DNA of 64,000 bases from Alitta virens (lineage: Eukaryota; Annelida; Polychaeta; Phyllodocida; Nereididae): NCBI GenBank assembly GCA_932294295.1, contig OW028573.1:16760155-16824154 (forward strand), read 5' to 3'. Made by a program: the position numbers and the translations under genes. The notes under the pieces were generated by a model, which was not told where the DNA came from, did no database searches, and worked only from the letters and a program-made list of their open reading frames with translations. Shown piece by piece: positions 28,001 through 40,000 of this stretch; the stretch's first letter is position 1, and every line of letters begins with the position of its first letter.

Positions 28001-31000
28001 ACCCTCAACACAGAGTTCAAAAAAATTTCAAAATCAGAAAGATTTTAAGGGTACAGGTTTTGCTCTATTGTACCATTTTTTATTCGTATGTATTCAGGAC
28101 TGTTATAAACTGCATCAAGGGTCAGAGTTCCTTGTCATAGAATTTTAACAATGAACTGTCAATAAATATTACAGCATGGTAGCGTTTGATTGACTAACAG
28201 AATTACTCCATTAATGCTTTGTCATTTAAATCCATGTACATATATTAAATTATGAAAGTAATCTAATTATAATGAATCATTGCAGGTCATGCCAGGTCAT
28301 TGTATTATTATCTTAGAAAAAAATTGAGGAAGCTGCATTAGTCTTATACAATACTTAGCAGTTCACTTGCATTTAATTTTATCTGTTGATGTATGTTCAT
28401 GCTGATACAATTTAAAAGGCAATTTGGATGTAAAGTGGGAAACTCGATGTACTGCAAGACTTTCCTCTTATTCCAGTGAGGTAGGCTGAACAACTGTAGG
28501 TTGTTTTTGGACCAGCAATACACATACATTCATGTCACACCATATTATTCTCCCCGTTAACTTGTATAAACCAGAAAATTAGGCAGGGGTTGTGCAGTAA
28601 TGAGTTGTTCCCAATGTTTGTGTGTTTGGAAACTCCAGAGCTGAGGTTAGTTAGTCTTCAGTCATACAGATATGCAGTAAACACACACATGCATTTTTAG
28701 TAGTATTATTGATATGTTGTGAATAGATTTTTGATTGACTGATTGGAAATGTGAGGCAATTGCAAAGAAGTAACCGTATTTTTATGGGAAATGTACCGTT
28801 ATTAATTAATCACATTGCATTACTGTCATTAGCAGGCTTCTACATTGTACTTGAAGTTAGTTTGAAAAGCTTCTTTGTAATTCAACCCCACTTGCACGTA
28901 GTAGTTCTGAAAAAGAGTCTTAAGTGAAAGGTGCGATGGGAACTTATGTAACAAGCCATTTCAGTGATCCCTCAAGCAAATGGGTGATAACACAGCCTTG
29001 AACTCGAACCGCTCGTTACATACTTTTTCATAGTTTTTCAGCCCAGTAAGACGTGATTTACATTCATAACTTTATGTTCTGCTTAACTTAGTAAAAGAGG
29101 AGCCATTAGAATAATAGAAATGCAATGAGTTATTTCTGAATGCATTATGCCCCAAGAGCGATCATAACAGCTCATGACGGTCTTAAGCGTTTCTTTGGGA
29201 AGGTATCAGGTAATGGAATGAGACGGGCCTTCTTTCTTTTACCTCTAGGTGTATGTTGGGTAAACACTAACTGTTTACTTGCACTGCATGTTTCGCAGGT
29301 CTCGAAGGAAGGCGTGCACTATTTGGGGGTTGTAATGTGTGAAAAGCAGGAAAATTGCTAAATTTTGTTGTTGCCCTCCCAACTCATTTAAAATTACTCT
29401 TCTTTATCCTGTTCCCTATCAACATATCAAAAGATTTCAGTCTTACTTATTGTGCAGTCACTATTATTAACATACTATTACATCTACTGGGAAAGTAGAA
29501 CAGGCAAAATGGTATGGGCCAAGAATGCCATTTATCTTTTCTAGGGGGTGAAGTTATGGGAACTGATCCAGGGCCAACTGAAACTTCTAAACTTCCGTTG
29601 GTTCATAATTACTACAGTCCAGCCCACCTCATTTCAGCACTGTTGTACTGATAGAATCATTTAGAATGGTATTTCTCTGGCATTCTTGTGTTAAAAAAGG
29701 TGTTTACTGCCTACAAATTGAGGTAATCAATGGCTGACTGACCAAGAAAATTGGTTCTTTGGTCGTTATAGTAGATATAGTCTCCTATGTTTTATTACTC
29801 TGCTGATTATTGCTTACTTTTACATTGGTTCTAGGAGGTTAACTTTAGATAAGTCTCTCATTTAGGCAAAAAAGCAAGATTAGGCCTATGTGGCATGTGT
29901 GATTGTTCTGGCTTAACTGCATCAATAATACCCATAATTCCTCCCATTCAGGTCATTAACAATTAGATGCAACAATAAGATGCACCACTAACATTAGAAC
30001 TGTTTGATTACATGTAGTGTTAACCTTAATGCGAATGATGCATGGAATGCTGCCTGTGTTACTTTCAGAGTGTGCGGATGGCTACTTTGGAGAGCTTTGT
30101 GAGCACGATTGTCACTGCGAGTCTGAGACTGATGTTTGCAACAAGAAAAATGGAAATTGTCGATGGGGCTGCGCTGCAGGATGGTCTGGTGCTAACTGTC
30201 AAACAGGTCTGCAAACTCACATCACTGATGCTGCTGAGGCAAATGCTTCAACTGCAATGTGGTCTTTTAACTCCTTTCAACTTTTCTCAAGAGTGACTGA
30301 AGGACTGATTGATGGCCTCAAAGACTGTTGAGCAGAGGAAAGCTGTAATGGAAAGGGGGGGGGGGGGGAGGGGGTGCACCAAGCGAAAACAATTTGAAGG
30401 TGTTGTGTATCATTTTGCACCCAGGAAGTGCTGAGTTTGCATTTCCTCTTGTTAGTTTTTAACACTCTTGAAATTGAGGATTGAGAATCAAGTATCGGCT
30501 TAAAGAATTTTACTGTTGTTTCTAGTAAATATTATACTGCAGCTTTTCTATACAGTATTGTAGCTCAGTCTGAGGATACTTTGGTTAGTCTCTTGGAGAT
30601 GAAATGTTAGTACAGTGTATTACCATGGAGGTATTACTTGCCCCTTTGCTAGGTTTGGGTATTCTGAAAATATTCTAGATTCAGCATGTTCAGATTCAAA
30701 AGTAGTTTTTATTTCTGGTTCCCTTCTTATGTTTTAGGGACCTTTCTTCTTATTGTCACAGACTCCTGTGCTGTTATCTGACTTCACAGTACAGTGTGAG
30801 TTTCCAAGGGAGAAGGGGAAACTTGAGAATAACTGCAGATAAAGCATACACGATAAGAATGCCAAAACAGTCCTTGGGGCCCATGCAAGCTGGTGGTGGT
30901 GGATAAAACTTTTTTTATAGTCCGTTAGCATCACTGCTGTAAGTTGTTTTTGCTGGAGGGTCTTATTGACCTGGAAGGGATGTTTACAAATGACCAATTC

Positions 31001-34000
31001 CCATGGATTTGTACCCCTAAGGCTAAATGCATTGTGGCTGACCACTCGTATCAATGACCACTTATCAACATGACCCACACAGGAACTGACCAGTTCCCAA
31101 TAGCTCTCAATCCTAATGGTCACCCAGCCTGAGGGTGCATTGCTATGCCTTGTTCTTCCTGGTATTAATGCTCCATTGCTCGTGTTAAGCACCGTTACAT
31201 GTTTCATGGCACCAACACCTCTGCTATTAATTAACTGCTTCCATGACTTACTTTTATTATCTACTGCCATTTCATGCATTTAATGGCTGTGAACAAAATT
31301 GGTCATAACTTTTGCTACCTCTCTCATGCAATGCATTATTAATGGCTGTGAATTTAAACATTTATACTTCTCTGTGAATGCTGACTTTTTGTTATGTAAA
31401 CCAATCAAACTGAATCAGTGCATCCTCCCCCCTCCCCCCCCCCCAAAAAAAATAAAATAAAATAAATGAACTGCATTTGACACTGTTTTGACAAGACCAT
31501 GAAGCATACAAAAATGCTTTTGTTCAGCTCCTCTTATGACGTACGGGTGAGCTACTACTGCAGCCATTTTTTGCCCATTAAAACATCACACATGTATTTA
31601 GTAGCGCAAATTTTCTCACACTTGCCTGTTTACATACATTTGCCTGATATAACACGGTACCTTTTTTGTCGTGTCATGTTACTGTATGTATTTGCATGAA
31701 AGAGAAATATTACTATGATGAGCTGGGAGTTATTCCCCTCATGCACCTCTGCCATTTTTTTTATTGCATGTATAATCATTTAATCATTTTGCTCACTAGA
31801 ATCGCATGGATTTGTTGTAGTCTGATATTTCCTTATGGGCAATGTCACTTGATGCTTAGTTGCATTTAAATGCATGCCCTCCATAAACTATATGGGAAAT
31901 GCCTGAGAAAACAACATTACAATAATAGCATAAAATTTTCCTTTGTTTTTACACTAGATTTTTTTATATAGCTGTAAATGTGTAATATAATATTTATCAT
32001 ATTCTATGATCTTGTTATGATATTAATTCCCTGTATGTTTGTTTATAAATGAATAGCACTAAATGATATGTGCTGAAATTTTGAAAGTTTTAGGAAACTC
32101 AACTAAATTTGTTTTTGATTCCAAACAGAATGTGCCGAGGGCTATTATGGGCCTAAATGTGGATACCAATGCAACTGCAGAAATGCAACAGAAGTTTGCT
32201 CAAAAGAGACCGGGAAGTGCTTGTCAGGCTGTAAAGAAGGCTATTCTGGTTCTGGTTGCCAAATACGTAAGTATACTGAGTTACATTGATTATATTATGT
32301 GACCACAATAAATAGCATCAGGTCTCTATAGTGACTCCATGATTTATGTAGGTGTCAGGATTTGTCATTTAAATGAGGAAACTACTACATTATAATAATA
32401 GTATCTTAAGATATTGTCATTGCTAGTTTTTTTCTGGCAGCTAACTTGCTAAAATATATACATAGATGATTTTTACTAAAATTTGCTGAAATTGAAATAA
32501 ATGATACATGTAATGTAATGATATATTGTTTGCATGTAATGTTACAAAGATAACAGTGTTATTTAAGATGTTTATATATTACTGGCATTTGGTTAGATAG
32601 CTTAGTATGTGAATTTGACTGAATGATTACCATGATTATCTGATAACCTTGGCTATGTCCTTTTCAACATGGGGTAACAACCCCTGTGGTCATAAATTGT
32701 AGAGAGCCTGAGGCTGTAGATTTATGTAGTGAGGCTAAAAAGCCTCTGGATGACCGGCAGTGTGTGCTAATTGATTGGTATAGCCTTGTGGTTGATGCAT
32801 TGTGATTAGGAGAAGAGCTGTAGTAATAATTGGTGATATATTACAGGAAAATTGTTGCTATGGTTATTTGTAACTTGATATGTAGAATCGGTGCATGATG
32901 AAAATTTTAGTGCTGTAAGTACATGTTGTTGAAAAGAAATCGCCTGATTTATTACTAATAACATTGCCCTAACTGATCTGCTATTGCTTTTGGCTTGTTG
33001 ATTAGCATTTCTGAAGAAGGTATGTCAGCACCTCAAGCCTTTTTCAGAAATAACTAGGCGTTTGGCGGCTGTGGGTTGTAACTTACAATTTGAATTTGTG
33101 TGGATGCCACTGTTTTGCCATTGACGAGTGCACTGGGTTCTGAACAAGTTAAACTAACTGGCTGATGCTCCGCTACACACATGCATGCAATTTGTTCTCT
33201 GTTCCTGTTGCATGTCATTTTGGCCTGTGTTAATGCTGGTGTCTCTTTGGCCTGAGTTTACATCGCATGATTCTGTTAAACTGCTTGTGTTAACATGCAT
33301 TTTGTTTGGGTGATCTTAAATTTTTTTCTACTCCACTGGGACACCATGACCTTGCAGCCTTTTTGCAACCATGCTTTAACCTCTGACCTTCTCACTTTAA
33401 CCTTCTCTCAACAGAATGCCGTTGCCGTGACCCTCAGGAAAGCTGTGACCCTCACAATGGGAGCTGTAAGTCTGGATGCTCTCCAGGCTGGTCAGGCTCT
33501 GCATGTCATATAGGTATCCACCTCACCTCTCTTACCTGCGCACCACCTGCTAAAGTGCCAATAACTGTGCTTTATGATTAATTATCTCCAATTTTGTTCT
33601 ATGACTAATTCGTGCTCATCAGTTTTCTTAAATCTTGCTTAAACAAAAGAACTGCATTAAATCTGAATAACTCTTCCTGATGACTTCATTGCTTATTTTA
33701 TGCTCCTTATTTAACTTATTTAACTTATTTGGCTTGTTTAATTATCACACTAATTATATATCACCTACCTTTAATGGGAAAGCGAAGACGACATTGAAAT
33801 CAAGTATTATTATATTACAATGTACTGGCATTTTAGAAATACCAATGATGACAAGACCACCACTGAAAGATTCCCGAACAGCAACGTCGATTTTGCTTAA
33901 GTGGAGGAGATGGAGGAAACCTGTTGATGGAGGGGACGGTCCTGTGGAGGGGTACATGGTGTATTACAGAGAATTTGGCGAGGACCAGTGGCACTCTCTC

Positions 34001-37000
34001 AGGACCGCAGAACCTAGAGTGACCGTGAGTGACCTAGCTGAGGACACCTCGTATACAGTCAAGGTATCGCCCATTCACAAGGAGAATATTGAGGGATTTC
34101 CAAGTCCTGAGCTCAACATCTCCACCTGTGGTCGTAAGTACAATGTACAATGATGTTCTCAATTTCATTAAAAGCCTGAGATTTAAGTGTAGTGATGCAT
34201 GTTCGCAATTAAGGTTGTGCCTTTGTGCTGTTCCTAATTGCATAAAAAATACTTGATCCAATAAGAACAGCAAATTTAGGAATTTTGTTCATTAATCAGC
34301 TCCCCAAGCTGGACCAAGGGATCTGCGAATAAAAGCCAGTTCTCGTGGATTTAGTGAACAAGATGAACATTCTTTGGTGGAAGAGGAGGATGAGGTGGAT
34401 AGCAACCTCAATAGATATGTAAAACTGCTGATAACTTGGAAGGTGGGTGTCTTTTTATTGCTTTATTACAATTTACACAAACTACAAATAGGCTACATTT
34501 GGATTATGACAATTACTATTTTATATCATAGGCACCACCAATAGAAAACTGGGGATGCGATCGCTTGTTGAAATACAGAATTTACACAAGAGGAACCTCT
34601 AAAGGGCAGTTTTCCTATCTGCGTGAATCTGATATTCATCGAATAGAGATACCCGACATTGATGCTTATCATAACTACAGCATTGGTGTGTCTGTCGTGA
34701 ACAGTGCTGGAATGGAGAGTGAAATGGCCACGGAGACATTTATTGGACGTAAGTGTGAAGTTGTCTCTTGCCTGTAAATAATTATCAGCATGTAATATGA
34801 GCATTGATATTGATCTATTTGGGTTATTGGTTATGTTTAATTGTCATTCCAGGGTCAGGACCTGTGCGCCATCTTGCTGTGGTCGGCATGTCTCCTACAA
34901 AAGTTGGGGTGTCATGGAGTCCTGCTGCACATGTACTTATTCCCATCCAAACATATGTGATTCGTTACAAAGAACTGCGTATAGCTGACTGTGATGTTGA
35001 ACATGCAACTTGGAGTGAGAAAATTCTCCTGCCTGGCCATCAGCAAGAGTATATCCTAAGCATGTTGAGGCCATATACTCGGTATCAAGTTCGCATTTGG
35101 GGTGAGAGTCCTGCTGGGAAAGGCCAGACTGAAACTACTGTTGGAACGACCATGGCACAAGGTAAGTGTACAAGTACCAAACTGAAATTCGCATTACATG
35201 TATTGTTATCATCACTTGTCTTTGATTAACATGTAAATTTGCCTTTTCTGATCAGCTCCCACTGAAATGGTGACTAGTGTCGTGAGAACGATGCTGAAGC
35301 CAAATTACTCCACCTTCAAATGGGACCCAATCGAGTGTGAGAAACGCATGGGAGACACAGTGGGCTACAGATACAAAGTCACCAATCTTCAATCAGGGGA
35401 TCCTATCATCCACATGGTAAATGAGACGCAAGTCACTACTTACCACCTCACTCCTTACACCAATTACTCGTTTGCCGTTCAGTTCATAAACCACATCGGA
35501 GAAGGTCCCTACAGCGAGCCTTCTTTGTTCACTACTCTCCAAGGCAGTAAGTGCATTTATGATGAGGTTTCAGTGTCTCTTATAAACTAATGGATTTTAT
35601 GTTTCATGTTTTAATCAATTTTCTTTGTCATGTAGGACCGCCAGCTCCACAAGATGTGAAAGTCACCATGAGCACCAGCAATAGCCTCACGGTGGAGTGG
35701 TCTCCCCCTGATCCCCCGCATGGCATTCTGACAGGCTATGAAGTGCAGTACTGGTGTGCTCATAACCTTGCTCAGCCAACTGTGGTCCGTAACATCAGAC
35801 AGACATTGCATGAATACGTCATTAGAAGTTTGAATGCCACCACTGGATATGGTGTACAGGTATGTGTACCTCGTATTATGCATGTTAATGGATTCATTAC
35901 TTTTTTTTTAACCCTTTCTTCAATTTATTACGGAGAAATTTTATGTGTATACAGGTGAGAGCATACACACCTGTTGGTCACGGTGAATGGAGTCCTGTTC
36001 TGTATGGCTACACAGAGGAAGCAAGTGAGTATTCAGAAAAAAAATGCTGTGAAATTTTGGAAATGTGCCAATAATGTACATTCATAGTACATGTGTTGAA
36101 TCTTTTTGGTCGCTAAATTGCCAAGTATATATCATATTGTTATTCTTTTAATTGCGTGGCAGGACCCGATCAACCTCAAAGTTTTACGAACATTTCACGT
36201 AGCAGCGACTCTTTGACCTTGAGTTGGAATGAACCCAAAAAGTCAAATGGTCGGCTGGACAATTACCAGGTATAAACCTTTTTTCTGCTCATGTGTTTGT
36301 TGTTGGCAATGTAAGTGTGATGATTGTCAGTATGTTGATATGATATGAGTGTTGTTGTTTTTTTTTCCTGCTAGCTTCAATGTTCACCAGTCACCTCAAA
36401 AACCAGCCAAACACTTGGAAATGACGCGTATGAAGAACTACCAGCAGAAACTCATAACTACACAGTGCACCATCTGTACCCAGGCACTCAGTATGTATGC
36501 ACTTTACGCGCCAGTACAAGAAAAGGATATGGGGAGGCAGTGAGAAGAATATTTTGGACATTACCAAAAGGTGAGCACGTGAGGTGTATGATATCATCCT
36601 CTCAATTTCACAGGTGGATTTTTCATTGGTTAAAAACTAAGGCAGCTCTACACTAGCATAACACAGTTATCACAGTATCTCTACACTGCCATCCTTCTTA
36701 TCAAAGAATTAGTATTTCTGACACAAAAGATAAATTGTGTGCCGCATTCAAGAAAGTTACTATTGACATTTGCAGATCCCGTGCCGCCAACGATTCCCAA
36801 GATAGTTGACAAAAAGTCTACAGATTCCTCTCTGATGGTTTTGCTGGATCCCCCACAAGAACTTCAAAGCTCTGATATCAGCAGAAGGTATGCAGTGCAC
36901 CTGGTGTTATTTGCTTCAGTCTGTGCTTCCCTCTGGTGATAAAATGTCTTAAGAGTTCTAAAAGACTTTTTTTCTGATGTCAATCATGATTAAGCTTGTA

Positions 37001-40000
37001 AATAAGATTTATGAGTTCTGCAATGCTAAAAACTGAATGGGTTCCCTGTGTTAACATCAATTTAACATTTTTATTAGAAGCCGGTATCAAATTGTGGTAG
37101 AAAAGCTGGCTGAGAAACAGAACACAGATAATCGCAGACTGAGGAGGTCGACTGGGACACCTTGTGGATTGCCCCCAGACCTTCTTACAAGTTATCACAA
37201 AGCTATGATGCAGAATCTCAACTGCTACATCGCTGCTGAGTTTGAGCGCATGGATAATCAGTACCAGGAGTTTGTGGTGGGAGATAACAAGACCTATGGA
37301 GGATACTACAATGCTCCGCTTGAGAAGGGCCAGGTGTATGACGTCTGGTATGGCGTCATAAATGTTGTCGATGGGGTAAGCCCTCAAAATTGTACTTGTC
37401 TTTATTATATTTCTTTACAGTATCTCAACTGAATCAAAATGTTAAACATACCTATTTTGTCATGTATTATATTTTGGCAAAATTTCAATTCTACTTAGTT
37501 GCTTTTTATGGCAGGTAATCATGCAATTATGCCATAAACTGAAAAGAGGTACAAGTTAGATTTGTATTAAGAAAACAAAAAAGCAAAACTTTTTTAAATC
37601 TGTAGATAAAGGTCTTATTTTATGGCATATTTTCAAACAGTGATTGTTTATTTTTTTACATAGGAGACTGCAGCAACCTATACCAAAACGGGAGAGCCAG
37701 GAATTGGTAAGTGACTGTTTAATTCTTGCATTTACATTATATTGTTGGGGTACGTAGTACGTACCTGTTGTATGCAGGAGTAGACTGAAATCTTTCTACT
37801 TTCTCTTTAGTTGGTGAACGAGTTGATCCAGATGACAAGTCATCTAGTACCATGATGGTGGCAGGAGCCGGTGTTGCAGCTTTGATAGCAATTATTCTGA
37901 TCATAATCATCATCGCTGTAATTATATCACGAAGGTTTGTTAACCTCTTCTTCGATATCATATTATAGAAATTACTTCAAGGTCTTCTAGATATCAGACT
38001 TGCATTTGTGTCATTTGAGATTGAGATTTGATACATTGTAAAAATTCATGTATTACAGACGCAACCAGAAGAAATTGAAGAGTCAACATGATTTGATCCT
38101 GCCTGTTAAACCGCCACTAGACGAGCAACTAGATAATAACGAAAGACCACTCAGACCACCGAGACGATTTGAACTGGAACAGCAACCAAACAACATCAAT
38201 ATAATTGACAATAATCTTACTAAGCTTACAGGCAAGTGGTTTCTTGTGAACTCTTGATTATTCACTGTTATGACTGCTGCATGCTGCATGCGGCGTACTG
38301 CATTTGTTTTAATGAGTAGTGACCAGTGATTGGTCTTTTCATAAATGATGATTATTTTTGGTACCACCAGGTGTTCCATTACCAGATGATTCAGATTCAA
38401 CCGATTCTGAGACAGATAATCCTTACAGCAATTCTGCGATTGACATTGATCTGAAACCAATCAGTATTGAAAACTTATGGAATTACATCAAGGAAAAGAA
38501 AGCCAGTCGGACAGAAGGATTTAGATATGAATATGATGTATGTATTTGTAGTATTGCTTGTTTAAGTTAAATCAATGTGTGTGTTCATGAATCATCATTA
38601 TGCCCTTGAGCATGAACTTGCAAATACTTAATGTGGATGACATGTGATAGCTTTCATTATTGCCCAACTGACGTGACTAATGCATTGTCATTTTCATTTT
38701 TTTCTTCCAGATGCTACCTCATGGTTTAAAGGCCAAATGCGAAATTGCCCGCAAACCTGAAAATAAACTTAAAAACAGATATGGAAATATTGTGGCATGT
38801 AAGTTCTGAAGCAATTTTGAAGAGTTAATTGAATAGTTACTGTGAACTGTTTTGCTTGTAATTCCCTTGCGTCATGCATGAAAAAAGGAAAAGTAGAAAA
38901 ATGCTTGGAACTTCCACTTTTTTTTCCAGATGATCACTCTCGGGTTATTCTACAATGTGTAAATGATGATCCACATTCTGATTATATTAATGCTGACTAT
39001 ATTGATGTAAGTACAAGGTGTTTACCACAACTACCTACTAATTGATTGATCCTGGTGTTAATGTAATTAAATAGATAATTAATTAAATAATTTTAACCAC
39101 TTACAGGGGTACCGAAAACCAAGAGCATTCATAGCCACACAAGGTATGTTTTCACTGTAGTGTCTTAAAAATTGACATTGCGTATATGTGAATGTTCAAT
39201 GACCTAAATGATGTTAAACCTACTATTTTAACCCAGGACCAACTCGGCACACATTGAGTGAAATCTGGAGAATGGCTTGGGAAATGAATACACACAGAAT
39301 CGTCATGGTCACAAATTTAGTAGAAGATGGAAGAGTATGTATTTTTACTTGTTGAATACATTTAGTTCAATGAAAGTTCAATAATAGAAGCACAAGTTTA
39401 CCAAGTAGTCAATGATTACATATATAGTTTTTAATTAAAAAAATTATCAATAATTTCCCGGGGTGAAAGTGTATGGCATAAGTTTGAAGCTGTTTCCAAA
39501 CCTCCTGTTTGCTATATTACACATTCCCTAGAAATAACTTATTACCTGGGATGCCCGCATTTCTTCCACAAAATGTATATGGTATAAGACAGTATTTAGT
39601 ATGTTTTTAGGTGACTTTGAAATCTATGGGTAGTTAAAAGATATTTTTAAGTCCCTACCTGTAAGTTTTAACGGTTTAAATCATGTGCATACCTGCTTGT
39701 TAGAATTCCCGTGGAAATCAAGGGGCGTCAACTTCAAATGAGGCAGAGGTAACGATAAGAAGTGATGAACTGCATCCTGAATTTTTATGTAAATGCCGCA
39801 GGTGTGGGTTGTCTTGTGTTCTTTAAGGTACTGGGGGGATAGCCTTTGCAGTTTTTTAGCCAGCTTCTGTCATTTTGTTGTACTTGTATGTGTAAATATA
39901 ATTGTATAGAACTTGCTTTGTATGTATACTTTAAGGTTTCAGAAGTAGATAGATGGTGTACTTTAAGATATGATGTAGAGAAATTAAGGACTTTAAATCA

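Larger units (their letters stand above)
30207..32128 (+). other. RPTP intron 6 (1.9 kb)
   Basis: Contains a G14 run (30355-30368) and a C-rich tract followed by AAATAAAATAAAATAAA (about 31424-31468). A 181-codon minus-strand ORF (31279 to 30734) is the longest non-exonic ORF in the window but has no recognisable domain. Confidence 0.5.

Noticed and set aside
36391..36597. Antisense ORFs overlapping FN3 and PTP exons
   Set aside because: They are shadows of the plus-strand coding sequence and contain no independent motif.
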